From Sipunculus nudus (lineage: Eukaryota > Annelida > Sipuncula > Golfingiida > Sipunculidae), in the NCBI GenBank assembly GCA_026874595.1, contig CM049311.1, positions 65,637,953-65,701,952 on the forward strand: 64,000 nt of DNA. Direction: 5' to 3'. This document shows positions 11,380 to 23,158 of the stretch, piece by piece. Position numbers and translations under genes: made by a program. Positions within the stretch are counted from its first letter, which is position 1. Each line of letters opens with the position of its first letter. The notes below the pieces were generated by a model. That model was not told where the DNA came from and ran no database searches. It saw nothing but the letters and a program-made list of their open reading frames with translations.

Positions 11380-13715
11380 CAACAGAGTATCAGAATAATG
11401 GTTGCTTTTACTTGGGGTATATTTATGTCAGAAACAGACAAAATTATAGGGACCTGCGCAGGTCTAGGTGTGTCATACATAAATTCCATTTTACATTCAA
11501 GATCATTGTGTTTATTTTTTACCAAGTCACCGATCTTTCCATCCCAATAGGTCTTTTCACACTCCTGCCCCCAGGCTTGAGAAAAACTGCAACCAATTAA
11601 ACTTTCTGGGCATGTCATAATTTCATACAGATCTGTCACTGCCTCTGGAATGTTTTCTGCTGTCATTCTGACCAAACTGGCCATCAGTTCAGAAATGTAT
11701 ACGTACTGCACTTGGAAATACGGATCTTCTCATCACGGTGCATTTGAATGATTTTTACTTTAATATTCAACTGTGCCTTCACATCATTTAATGATTTTTG
11801 TTTTTGACAGTTTGCTTGTGTTCTTTTCAATATCACCTTCAGTTTCCTATAAACCACCATTCTTGAACATACATTCTAGCCACTGTTTATATGTAGCTCT
11901 ATCCTAGTCCTCCTTAGCCAGTGATAGTTTTCTATTTTCTAGCAGTCGCTGATCAATTTTTTCTTCTTGACATCCGTGGCATATGCCTTCTCATCAGCGG
12001 CGACGACACGAGCCTGTTTGATGGCGAGTTGTGTACGTTCACGCTTCCATCTGTCGTCTTGCCCCTGCCTGGTTTACTAATTTGAATATGGCTTTTGACT
12101 CTATTTGCGACAGAGTTGCATGTCGAGCCCGAGCTTTCAGGGAATCACATACTGCGAAATTCCGTTCTCAACTTATGATCGTTAGGCTGCATGTCTTAGC
12201 CACATTCACTAAGTCATGTACAGAATCCCAAAACTGGCCACCTTGCAACTGATCAAGCTACTGCCTGCGCATCACTTCCCCTTCTGATTTACAGAACTGT
12301 TGTATCAGGGTCACTAGCTGTTTTATCATCACTCTCGGATGGCTCAGTCAATGAAATCCAGATATCATCCTCCATTACTGGCACACCAGCAAACACACTT
12401 TCTGTATTGGACAGCAGTGGGCAGGAATCACTTGACAGGCACCCAAGTCAGTCCACTGCATGCACATTGAAACTTACTGTTCATCTCCAAGATATTAGTT
12501 GTTTTAGCAACGAGCCTCATCCATAGGCCGCTCACCTTTTTGCCGAAAAGTCCCAGCGCTCTTAGGGTGATTATCACTTCTGGCAATCTTAGGGCATTCA
12601 GCACGGAAGTATGCACTGCATATTTGGGCATGAATGTTGAAGTTAACAACTCTTATATGCAGCTTGATAAGTGAAAAAGAAAACCACTGCTTAAGAAATA
12701 AATGTGAAATCTGTTACTGACAAACCGATAGTATATAGATGGTCTTTTTTCTTTTGGTATTCTACCTTTCATGGTGAGATATTGGGTCACGTCAGCCTTA
12801 CATGAATACTTTGTGCTGTAAAACAATTTAGCGGTTAATCTAACCAATACCCGTGTAAGTCTTTCACCGGGGCCCGCGAAGGAAAGGTTCCTGTGTGTTT
12901 ATTTTTTTCTATTAAGTTCCTAAGTTTCAAACTCTATTACAACTTTATCACATGCCTTAGCTACAGAATCTAGGGGATGCATAACACACTTAAAGTTATT
13001 CAATTTACACCTTTTAATACTTTCTAATTTTGTATCAAATGCATGTGATTTGCGGAACATCGATCAATTAGCGTGTTTGACAACTTTTTCAAAACATCAA
13101 TATGACCTTGATCAGCGGGTGTAGGTGTACCCTCAACTTTTTTTATGCTGTCAGTTATTGTACTAACATAGTGTCTCTCCCACTAACCTGTCCGCGAACA
13201 CCAAGTACGTCTCTACCAAGTGGCCTAACGGTTTTGTATAGGGCCATCATACTTGACTAGTGTTAGACCTACCAAGCAGTCCCTCTTTTACCTGTTACCT
13301 GGACAAAACTTTCATTTCACGGCAAAACTGGTTCTTTGTTGCATAACTTGGCAGTTTATCATTCATATCCAGTTACACATTTAACAACTATGTCTGTCGC
13401 TTTAGACATATTTCTTAGGGAGACGCCCACTTCTTGTAAGTGCTTCGTGGATATTGTGTGAAAACATCTTGTTGTTCATCGTGAAATCCGCCGAACTTGG
13501 CCGATTTTGAAACATTGTGACATTATCCTTTTCTGTTGCAGCAAAAGTAGCTGCCTGTTCTTTGAGTGTTTTATTCTTGCATGCAGCTCCTTTACCAGTT
13601 AGATCTTTGTTTGTATCACCAGTTCTGTTATTCTGGCTTCTGCCGACTCTTTTTTTATGTTTCTTTAAATCACAATTTCCACTAACATGTAACCTCCTTA
13701 CTTGTCGCATCTCTT
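11380..13715 (-). pseudogene. Decayed gene of an uncharacterised mobile-element protein
   Basis: Coding-like segments occur in order on the minus strand, broken by stops and frame shifts. 13710-13402 is a basic N-terminal-like part. About 13190-12900 gives 'WERHYVSTITDSIKKVEGTP', 'DRCSANHMHL' and 'CVMHPLDSVAKACDKVV'. 12649-12428 gives 'EVIITLRALGLFGKKVSGLW' and 'NILEMNSKFQ'. About 12395-12300 gives 'EDDIWISLTEPSES'. 11711-11379 is a C-terminal-like part. This order resembles repeated uncharacterised proteins seen in cnidarian and mollusc genomes that are probably transposon-derived; I remember the motif pattern but cannot name the superfamily. No catalytic residues can be assigned. Several frame breaks make it non-functional. 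A decayed host gene is the alternative. Confidence 0.45.
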
Positions 13716-14011
13716 TATAACTTTATTGCAATTTTTGTTTCAGGTGAGTCTAATTTTTTCACTTACTTTCTGGTCATGCCTCTTTCAGTTAAGCTATGGT
13801 CAGGTTGTACGCTTTATGGATAGATTTGCACTTTTTGGATTGTAAAAGATTATCTTAATTCTCAGTTGTTCATTTTTTAATTTCAGTTTTTTTAACACAC
13901 TCTTCCAGCAATTCTATATGCCTTTCTAGGTGCTTCACTTTTGAATCTGAACTGTGAGTTCTTTTGATAGTCCATCATTAATAGAATGGAAAATATCTGT
14001 AATAAAGTAAT

Positions 14012-14076
14012 ATTAAAGGGAAGAATCTATTTTTCATGTTAATTCAACATGCTTTATAGGTGATTGGGCCCCTTTA
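14012..14076 (+). mobile_element. 65-bp mini-TIR element related to the MITE tail
   Basis: TTAAAGGG at the left end and CCCCTTTAA at the right bound a 65-bp unit whose interior (TTAATTCAACATGCTTTATA, then GGTGATTGGG) is nearly identical to the last 65 bp of the MITE at 59766-60277. It therefore occurs alone here and as the right tail of a larger MITE there. Confidence 0.6.
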
Positions 14077-14599
14077 ATCGACTGTATAATAATCTATAAG
14101 GATACGCAAGGCAAATGACATATATAAAAGCCTCTGGATAATTTATCAAGAACCCCCATCCCTAGTCTACCTATGGACTCAAGTGTGTCCTGTGGCTATG
14201 CTAGAACTGATGGGCGGACACGTAGGCCAACGTGTCCGTCCTTTAGGTCTAGAATAGGACAATACTCAGCCACTAGGGTCCAGAGATTGACTACTCCATC
14301 CTCCACTCCGCACTCGTCACTGTCCACGAGTGCAGCAAGTCTTGACAGGTTTATTCATAACATTGGTGCAACTAGTACTAATTACTAAATTAGTAGTGTA
14401 ACAACGCGTGTGGGGGCGTAGCCTGCGTACCGAGAAACGACCTTGACCTTTGATCAACATCATGGATCATAATTAAAGTTACTGATGACTCATTAACTCT
14501 CTCTATTTGAATCAGATGATAAATTATAATAAAATTGTGCAATGGTGAGGAATTTCTGCTGTTATATATGAACAGTTGCCATGTCAAGGATTGAGATTA
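14077..14599. other. No gene recognised
   Basis: Mixed-composition sequence upstream of the ZDHHC gene. An open frame at 14173-14388 shows no domain. Confidence 0.4.
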
Positions 14600-14820
14600 T
14601 GTCATACACAGTGACGCATGCGCAACATGAGCGGACCTGTCAACTCTGGATGGCAGTCACAACACGGGAGTGTTTTTCGTTCAAATAGCGACGCGGATTT
14701 GTTAGTTTGGAAGGCACATGAACCTACACCGAGTTCTAAGGATATGTAGATGACAGCCGATATGTGTACCTGATCATTGACCCCAATCGAGGATAAAGCT
14801 GGTCTCTGCCTCGAGTTCTA
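14600..14820 (+). promoter_or_regulatory. Probable promoter and 5' UTR of the ZDHHC gene
   Basis: GC content rises in the ~220 bp before the start codon, and GACGCATGCGCAAC at about 14612 resembles an NRF1-type site (GCGCATGCGC core), common in TATA-less metazoan promoters. An in-frame TAA at 14794-14796, 24 nt before the ATG, closes the frame upstream, so the leader is untranslated. I see no TATA box at a convincing distance. The transcription start cannot be placed from sequence alone. Confidence 0.35.
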
Positions 14821-15047
14821 ATGGTTGGCAACCGTACACCATACACACCTGTGTCGACAGACTCGCCAACCAAAATAGCGGAGGCCACTCCGGACAAAAT
14901 GCCAACAATGGTACGAAAGTGGCAAGTGTTTCCCGGCAGAAATAAATTCTGCTGCAATGGTCACGTAATGATGGCGGAACAGACCGGCATTTTCTACTTC
15001 ACATGTGTATTAATAGTGGTGACATCGGGACTATTCTTTGGATTTGA
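14821..15047 (+). CDS. ZDHHC14: DHHC palmitoyltransferase, exon 1 (ZDHHC9/14/18 group)
   Basis: First coding exon of a protein S-acyltransferase, a multi-pass membrane enzyme that transfers fatty acyl chains to cysteines on target proteins. The 75 codons plus 2 nt encode a polar cytosolic N-terminus (about residues 1-29), the family signature '[12 protein letters not shown]' (about 32-43), '[10 protein letters not shown]', and the first membrane segment '[19 protein letters not shown]' (about 57-75). Vertebrate ZDHHC14 has the corresponding W-VFPGRNKF and VTSGLFFAF blocks. The ATG is the first in frame after the TAA at 14794. The splice donor GTAAGT starts at 15048; the last partial codon GA is completed by T of exon 2 to give Asp, as in ZDHHC14. 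ZDHHC9 or ZDHHC18 orthology is not excluded. Confidence 0.9.
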
Positions 15048-15053
15048 GTAAGT

Positions 15054-15415
15054 ACATATGTGTCCCCATAAAGTGTAGCGACAGCCTGTCACCCCAAACG
15101 TCGATTTTAGATATACGGAAGACGATGGGGTGACAGTACAAGCTATTGGGTTCGCATCAATTCTAGTATGTGCAGATGTGCACGCCATTTCTGACACTAC
15201 TTTTTCATCTTCATCTACTTCTCGAGCTGTCATTTTCCTGAGTTAAGACAAAAAGTGACGTTATTCTGTTGGAGAAAATAATAATTATTACATCAACGGT
15301 TGACTTACGTGTATTCGTGCAGCAGTTTTTAATACCGAGGCTGGTTTTACTCGAAAAACTCGTCTCCACGTCTGTTAGCGGGAGAACCATAACTTCCGGT
15401 AGGGGATTCCCAAAC
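15054..15415. other. Start of intron 1, no feature
   Basis: Intronic sequence after the exon 1 donor. A minus-strand open frame (14994-15233) overlaps exon 1 and is a shadow. Intron 1 runs to 36430. Confidence 0.6.
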
Positions 15416-17533
15416 GGCTATGTGTAAAACTCGGAAGTCCGAAGTCGGAAGCAAGGATTTTTTTAAAATAAAGCAATGATCGAAGCATAATTAAAATGCT
15501 ACTACATCAATGGAAAGTACCATTTTATTTTTATTGATAGAATAAGGTTTTTTTCTATCATAATGCAAAAATCAAAGTTATCCATCCCAAGTTATGGACT
15601 ATTTTTTTCTCGGAAATGCCCGGTTATGGTCCAGATGTGTAAAACTCGGAAGCCAGTAATGGCTAATGCACTGGTCATCATATCGTCAGCAAACGTGTCA
15701 AGCATTTTCAATTATTTCAATATGACATATTTTTCATAAACTCAATCTGTTTTTTAACATTCATGATGCTGTTTTTTATAATATATTATATTGATATTTT
15801 ATTTCATTTTGTAAAACAAGATTATATTAACTCATCAATATTTTACGCTTTTACCGTATGTTGGGGGAAAAAGTTCAGTAAATGTTTAAAAATGAATTGT
15901 TACAGAGCAAATGTTATAGATATAAAACATTCTGTTTAATTATAGAACCTGATACCAGCAACTATTAAGTTCAGAGAGAAGGATGTCCGAAAGCGCACGG
16001 TACTATATACTGTATCGAGAATTCCGACTATAGTCCGGTCAATTTTGTTTTCTGAGGATAAAAATATAAGGATCAAATAAAAATAGTGAGTAAACACGGA
16101 ATATTCAGATGCATGGAATTTTATAAAGATCAAAATATATTGAATTTTCATATTTGTTCAACGTATGGGAAATATATTACTGTTTTTATTTTGAATGACA
16201 TCGTAATTTATAACTATTTTTAATGCCGTATTAGGGTTTATTATACCATATTTATTATTCAGTGGTGCATCCATAGAGGGCGCAAGCCCATTCAGACGTA
16301 ATATCTCTCATTTTATCGAGTTCTTTTCCAATAAATTCGTAATCAATTTTCATTTCTTTTTCAGATTACTTTTTTATTCCCCAGCAATTTCATTATTATA
16401 TTTTTTTACTTTCCAATTCATAAGTTGGTGATTTACTCCACTATGAGAGCATCCAAATATATACTAGTATATTGAGGAAGCCCCCCCCCCCCATCGCATT
16501 ACCGTGCGAGTCATGCACGGTCTCCCCACAGAGCTCAGCTCGGGGTGGGATCGACCGTTAAAAATCTCACGCCTCCTCGGCTGATACTCAGACTCACGCA
16601 CTGTGAGCCTGGGCGCTCACAGATCACAAAAGTCGGTAAAATGCAAAGATTGTCATAAGACTTAAACATATCAATTATTTTACAATGAGTACTACCTTTA
16701 AATAGTGACATTTTGCAAGTTATAAATGTATAGACGCGCATTTCATCATTGACATTAAACATGTTACGAACTTTTGAATATTTGGACTTTACAGTTTATA
16801 CCGTAATTTTATAGAAATATAAATATTAAAGCCCAACAACCTCAAGTTTGAATATATTGTTCAAAAACATGTAGGAGAATAGTTGCGGAAAACAGAAAAT
16901 CCTCATAATCATTTGTTTAAGGTGCCTCAAAATGTCCTCTTTACATTGCATATTTTAAAAATTAATCCCTTCCCATACATTCCCCATGTAATTATTAATA
17001 TCTTTAACAAAAACATAGCTCTAGATGGGGCGAAATATATTACGTGAAAATACACCCACACATATGTATATATATATATATATTAAATTTACAAATAAAA
17101 AAATTTATAGTTTTTCAATTACGTATGTATCATGTATATTGTATTATACACTAATTAAAAGCAGAATCATGCATAAACAATTTTAATATATGCATGCAAC
17201 TATAATTATAATGTAACTGCATTTGGGCTGTGGCTCTAACTAACCACAAGTTAACCAGTGCGTCTCCTTGACTTCCGAGTTATACACATTGGATCACATC
17301 CCAGCACTTCTGACTGACTTCCGAGATGGCTTCCGAGCACAAAATCATCCATAACTTTCAGATTAAAGAATGGATCACTATTATTCTTCACAGAATGATA
17401 ATGAAGATCTTATTCTATCGGGGAAAAACAAAACGGTTTTGAAGCGTTAGCATTTTGTACATGCTTTAAACTGCTTTATTTATAAGACAATTCCTTGGTT
17501 TCCGGCTTCCGACTTCCAAGTTTACATACACGA
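15416..17533. mobile_element. Long-TIR (foldback-type) non-autonomous element
   Basis: The outer ~260 bp at each end are diverged inverted copies. The left arm (15416-15680) runs ATGTGTAAAACTCGGAAGTC, then 'TAAAGCAATGATCGAAGC', 'GATAGAATAAGG', 'TATCCATCCCAAGTTATGGA' and 'GTGTAAAACTCGGAAGCCAG'. The reverse complement of the right arm (about 17533-17245) carries the same landmarks in the same order: 'ATGTAAACTTGGAAGTCGG', 'GATAGAATAAG', 'AAAGTTATGGATGATTTTG' and 'GTGTATAACTCGGAAGTC'. No transposase-like frame lies between. It may be a degenerate DNA transposon or a foldback element; I cannot define a target-site duplication. Confidence 0.6.
16503..16640 (-). mobile_element. tRNA-derived SINE, partial copy
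   Basis: On the minus strand this carries the same head as the SINEs at 35730-36056 and 61775-62056: a diverged 'gtcggctt...' head, then 'GAGTCTGAGTATCAGC' in place of the B-box region and 'GAGATTTTTAACGGTCGATC'. Only the tRNA-related half is present. It sits inside the long-TIR element. Confidence 0.5.
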
Positions 17534-18138
17534 CCGCGCCATGACACATTTAGTTTTGAATGAGAAGTACCGCTTCACGTGAATCGGTGCCACAGTGATG
17601 AAAGGAGGTAATAAATGTAATTATTTTTGTGTAACAACAGTTCTTCTTCGATATTAAGCACATATAATACGACTTTATATGCCTGTGATGCCAAATAATA
17701 CCAGACAGTAAATATTTTGATCCGACCCTTAGAATGGGCGTTCTGTTGTGACTGCCATCATGACTCCAGGCCCTATCAGTTTATTTCCGAAGGCCTGAAT
17801 GTCATGTTGTCATGGCTACATAAAGTGTTGAATCATCCTTTCCACTGTGAAGACAGCTCACTCGAGGAACCACACGACACCCACATGCACTTTTCAACAA
17901 GTGTGTCACTACCAAATGAAATATAACACTTTAAAATTTAACTTCACCATGTATATACCTGTCATATTATACAAGTGTCTGATAGAAATGGGTGGGGCAT
18001 CTGATCCCTTGTCCAGCTCTACAGACTACAAAAGTTACATATAATAGAGCGAGTTTGGAGTTCTGTCTACGGCTTAGGATAGCTCAACAAAGTAAAGCGG
18101 ACAATATATTTGATGTGGTATGAGAAAAATTGGTGTCT
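17534..18138. other. Intron 1, no gene recognised
   Basis: Non-coding intronic sequence. Two short open frames (17717-17926, 17847-18044) overlap in different frames and show no domain. Confidence 0.5.
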
Positions 18139-18312
18139 TTGATAGCTATTACATGTGAATACTAAATTTACAATATATTTGTCCTCTGTAAATCACACCC
18201 AACAGCTGTTCACAAGTGTTGGGGGTTGATAGCTATTACATGTGAATACTAAATTTACAATATATTTGTCCTCTGTAAATCACACCCAACAGCTGTTCAC
18301 AAGTGTTGGGGG
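18139..18312. repeat. Exact 87-bp tandem duplication
   Basis: Positions 18139-18225 are repeated without a visible difference at 18226-18312, ending in a poly-G run. The unit starts TTGATAGCTATTACATG and ends CACAAGTGTTGGGGG. The lack of divergence means a very recent duplication or an assembly artefact. Confidence 0.85.
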
Positions 18313-18879
18313 GGGGGATATTGTTTCATCACCACAGTTGATTCTTCATCAAAGGAAAATTATGATGAAGTGACCGTCAGATGCTTAGAGAATGACAGAA
18401 GAACAGGGTAATGGTTGATAGAAGAAAGAAATGGGGCCAGGAATTTAGTTACTGAAAAAAAAGTGTTTACACTCTTCAGATCTTAGAAAGTTCTTTTAAT
18501 GACTTTGTGTAGCAACTGTGGATTTTAATTAACTATTACTTGAATAACACCTGCATGTGTTAAATAAATTGACATAAGCAAACAGGCTGTGAAGGAACTG
18601 TTTACGGTGAGCGGTAATGGAATCAGCCCTTAATACCCTGAATGTTTGTATTTACATATAATTCACTCCTTGCATGGTGTATCTTGAGCCCTCAATGAAA
18701 CGTATCAACAACCAATCAAGCTTTTTAAGTATTGGTATTGTCGATTATTTTAATTGTAATAGATTGACATTAATCATACAAAACATTGGTGACAATTCTT
18801 ACGAATTGACTGTGTTGTACCGCATGTAAATTGGTGATGAAAAACAGTAAAAGCTAGTGACAAATCGACTTGTATCTTG
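18313..18879. other. Intron 1, no gene recognised
   Basis: AT-rich intronic sequence with nothing recognisable. Confidence 0.5.
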
Positions 18880-18884
18880 GGCCT

Positions 18885-19064
18885 CGGGGTGGATCCAGGA
18901 TTTAGGAAAAGGAGGGGTCCAACCCAGGAGGACTGATGAAAACCCTGAGAAAAGGTCCCCATGCCTGGCAAAAAAAGGGGGTCCAGGCCGCAAAAAATTG
19001 TCTGAAACAAGGTTGCGGCAGCTGGAAAAGGGGGGTCTGGACCCCTCGTCTGGATCAGCTTCTG
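18885..19064. mobile_element. Short MITE-like element, copy 2 (5-bp TSD)
   Basis: Same family as 686-892. The ends are CGGGGTGGATCC and GGATCAGCTTCTG, and the flanks are GGCCT (18880-18884 and 19065-19069). Interior blocks 'GGATTTAGGAAAAGG', 'GGTCCAACCCAGGAGGA' and 'GGTCCAGGCCGCAAAA' match copy 1 in order. The open frames on both strands across it come from its G-rich composition and are not genes. Confidence 0.7.
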
Positions 19065-19069
19065 GGCCT

Positions 19070-20528
19070 GGACAGAATTCTGAACTCGCACTTGATACTT
19101 ATAGTACACTTGTGTGTGGTTTATAATAGTATGATTTAAAGGGCTGTAGACTCTACCATTAAATAAGATATACATAACTTATTAATCAAGTGTATGCACC
19201 TGCTTGAATTGTTATGTTTGAATTTTGGGCCCAAACAGAGTGCCTACAGAGAGCCTGGAACATTAATTTTTAGAGGAACATTGATAGGTAGCAACATTTC
19301 TCGCCCTGAAATGTTTATTCAGAATCTGAATCCTCTTTCACCAGTTAACAATGCTGTATGATTTGCAGGTGTAAGGAAAAGTAGAGATTTAGCCATAAAA
19401 TTTTGAAAAATGTGCTAGTCTTAAAACCTTTCTGACAAGGTTATCACATGATTGATTGATAATCCATTATTTTTGTGAAAGATAAAAAGGCAATTGTTGT
19501 AAAAATTCAACAATTTTGTGACACTTCAGCCAATTTTTTATGGTGACATTAAACCATGCATCTTCCACTTGATTAGAGTTAAGAGCTGCTTGTCGTGAGA
19601 GTTACCCTTAACTAGTGGTCTTGTGGCCTGTTCAATTGATGAAATGCATGCAACTTTGCAACTAGTATTTTGCTATAGTCATTATAAATGTGTACATATG
19701 GTTTTGATAATGAAAAATAACATCACTGATCAAACTACATAAAGATCCAATCTCTGCATGCTGTACAATGTATGTTTATTTTTCATCCTTTCCTTGAAGC
19801 ATGCCAGCTACCATGCAGAGGTAAACAGCCACCTACTTCATACAGTTCTCCGAGTATATGTACACATGTACCAGTTTCTGTACATGCTCCATATACCACA
19901 CACATGCATACTGCTAAAGAGTTGACAAAAAGTTCATCCAGCCATGCTATGTTTATTATAGGTAGTAACTGTGTTTCTTCATGCTGCCTTGTTTAAAATA
20001 TTATTTGAGTCTGATCAGGATTGAATGGCAGTTTTCAGGATCAGCAGGTCACGAGGTGCAGTTCTAGTCAGTCCTGTTAGCCATTGTACTACTGGTACTT
20101 GATCCATTCACCGAGTATTAGAATGGTATAGGTTTTTATCTGTATTTCCTGCATATTGTATTTGTAATTTGTATGCAAATGCAGTATGATTTGGATTAAA
20201 GCTGCATAATCCTGCAAATTTGTTCATAATCATGTAAGGCCTTTCTTTACAATCAGTACTTTACAAATGATAAGTGCAGTTGTACTCCAGTGTATTTAGC
20301 AGTAGGGAGAGCATAGATATACAACCTGATTAAACCATGGTCTGTAATAACCTAGGAAAACAGGTAAACAGGGGTACTGATGTACCTCATCCAAACAGAA
20401 GATTACAAACACAAGGAACATGATTTTGTGACATTGATAAGTTCCCCAGGTTTTCAGATGCAGCAGCTTGAGGATTTTTCAACAGCATGACTTGGATCTC
20501 CTAACATAGTGCTATTGCCCGCTTCTGT
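19070..20528. other. Intron 1, no gene recognised
   Basis: Unique-looking AT-rich intronic sequence. I see no exon, RNA gene or obvious repeat. Confidence 0.5.
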
Positions 20529-20529
20529 T

Positions 20530-21045
20530 CATCCAAAAGGTTGTGGCCAACTATTGGTCATCCATGAGGCTGTGGACCACTAATGATCATCCATGAGGCC
20601 ATGGCCCACTGGTGATCATCCATGAGGCTGTGGCCCACTGGTGATAATCCATGAGGCTGTGGCCCACTGGTGATCACCCATGAGGCTGTGGCCCACTGGT
20701 GATCACCCATGAAGCTGTGGCCCACTAATAATCATCCATGAGGCCGTGGCACACTGGTGATCACCCATGAGGCTGTGGCCCACTGGTGATCATCCATGAG
20801 GCTGTGGCCCACTGGTGATCATCCATGAGGCTGTGGCCCTTAGTGGTCATCCATGGGGCTGTAGCCTACCAGAATACATCCATGGGGCTGTAGCTCACTA
20901 GTGATCACCGTAAGGCTGTGACCCATTATTAATAACTAAATTAATCATTCATGAGGCTGTTGTCCTCTATTAATCATCCATGAGGTATGATGCCCCTGAG
21001 TTGCAGTCATCCAAGAGGCTGTTGCCCATCAGTGGTCATCTATGG
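20530..21045. repeat. 29-bp minisatellite, about 17-18 units
   Basis: A head-to-tail array built on CATGAGGCTGTGGCCCACTG plus GTGATCATC, period 29 bp (for example ATGAGGCTGT at 20651 and 20680). The central units (about 20590-20840) are nearly identical; units toward both edges diverge and change length. The period is not a multiple of three and stops interrupt every frame, so it is not a coding repeat. Confidence 0.9.
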
Positions 21046-23158
21046 GGATGTTCAGTATTACATGGTTTCATTAAGAAGACAGAATTGGAAACCTTGTTTG
21101 GGGTATTTTGATGTTGTTTTTTTTCGGGGTGGGTTGGAGATACAAGATTTTGCAAACTATAAAAAATCATTGCTTTCCAACCAATTATGGATTCTAAGAT
21201 TTTTTTAGACAATTTGGCTTCAGCTAATTTGTGGCCTAAAAAAAAACTGACCTAGTCACTAGCACACCGGATACTTTACTTTAGGTGATTTATAATTGTA
21301 ATAACTAGTTAATCACAGAATGAACCAAGGTCTACCCGTCGGTGCTGACAAGCTTATGTTCCTGAAATTCATTTGAAGCATGTTATTACTTCAGCTTTTG
21401 AGCTATCAGTCAATGTCCATACAAAAAGAGTAACCGCTGTTGCTATAATATAGCCTACCATATTGACATATATACAAATGATCAAAGATGTGTATCTGTA
21501 GCTGTAACTGGGTCACTAACAAACTGTTGACAGAGATTGGAGTGAATGCACAGTCCTTAGGGCAATGTCCAGGTGCCGCCCTACAGTTCAGTATCTGAGA
21601 ATGAGTTTGACCCTTTAAAAACAAAAACAAAGTTTCAGTTTCAAAACATCAGACATCTTCTCCAGAGGATAATGAATTTTTTAGAATTTGGAAATGACCA
21701 TGTATTTCCGTTTATTTGGATTTATGCCAGAATACACTGACAGCTGCATCAGGTTAATCACTCCTATATACAAGTATATATAGCATGCATGCCATCATTT
21801 CTTTTGTGATCAGAAAGGCTACAGTGATATATTATCTTATCATATGGTACCGGTATGTCGTGTAATACTTCTATCCTGTAAGGATATTATATATATATAT
21901 ATGAATGTATAATATTTTTTCAGAAATATAAGGCCTCGTTTCACCAATCATACCATCAGAATATAAATATCAACTAAACATTAGGATGTTGAGGTCATCC
22001 TTGCTGCATTATGGACGAACAACAACATATTTGCAAGTATAGCACTGAAGGACAATAATTGAATGTAGCATGGACACCTGTTATCATCAGATGATCAAAT
22101 ATTGTGATGTATCGATAGAGGAAATTTTATGATATTGACTTTCTGTCATTAGTTGATGATGAATTAATGCACAGTTGTATCATTAAATCCCAGGCAATCA
22201 GATATAAGCCACATGGTCAGATAGATTTCAAATGTAGCACATATTCTTGTTCAAGTACAAGACAAAATAGAAGAGCAAGATGTCTAACATGATAACAAGA
22301 GGGAGAAAATAACTTTACAATGTGAGCTGTTCAGTTGTTACAATCACTTCACATGTTATTTAATTCAATTAATATTTATTTTTATTAAGTTTCAGTCAAT
22401 GACCTGTTTCTCTGAATTGACTCTAGATGGTGCTGCTTGGCAGTTACTGAAAAAAAACCCACTTTATGACTAATTAGCAGGTGCATTCCAAATGCTCCTG
22501 TACTGTGGATCCTGGACAATGATTATATTTTTCAGACCCAGGACACGCCTAAAATCTGTACACAATTCTAGTTTTTAACATAAGTTTATTTGAATATGTG
22601 AAGCCTACTCAGCCTTGATGCTTTGACCTTATTAAGCCTGTAATGATACACTAATCATCATGATACAAAGTCATATATCATACTGGTATCATCAGATGTA
22701 TCATGATCAGTTATTTATCAATTGTTTTATGTACCTTCTTTTTAAATGTGAAATATGTTGTATAGGATTACCGGTAAAACAAATATTGACAGTAAATTTT
22801 GTCTAACTTGTTCATCAAGCTGAAATGTCTAGGTAGACATTGCACAAGAATAAGTTTAAATGTTGTTCACTGTCTTTCTTATATCTCTGACAAAATAAGA
22901 ATATTTAATCTGGATAATAATACAATTTGTTTTGGATGTGCATAAATCATTGTTTGTGCAAAAATGCCATTGATTAATTTATTCTTGAAAGAAAATGATC
23001 AATCATTGATATAATTAATTTATCAAAACACTAATCAAAACATTGATGATATTTAATCACCCAGTATAAAGTGATTTCAGATATTTAATAATAATAATGA
23101 AAGATGAAACAGTATTGTCATTTGTCAGAAACAAGTTGAACGACATATGATCGTCTGA
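21046..23158. other. Intron 1, no gene recognised
   Basis: AT-rich intronic sequence with a short (TA)n near 21889-21902 and many ATCAT/TGATA words around 22640-23060. I see no coding segment. Confidence 0.45.

Noticed and set aside
14173-14388. 71-codon open frame upstream of the ZDHHC start as an extra exon
   Set aside because: No domain, no donor consistent with exon 1, and an in-frame stop just before the exon 1 ATG.
18857-19126. Open frames on both strands across 18774-19175
   Set aside because: They lie over the G-rich MITE copy 2 and its flanks, with no conserved protein in copy 1.
20530-21045. 29-bp repeats resembling a CRISPR array
   Set aside because: Units are directly head to tail with no unique spacers, and the context is an animal intron.
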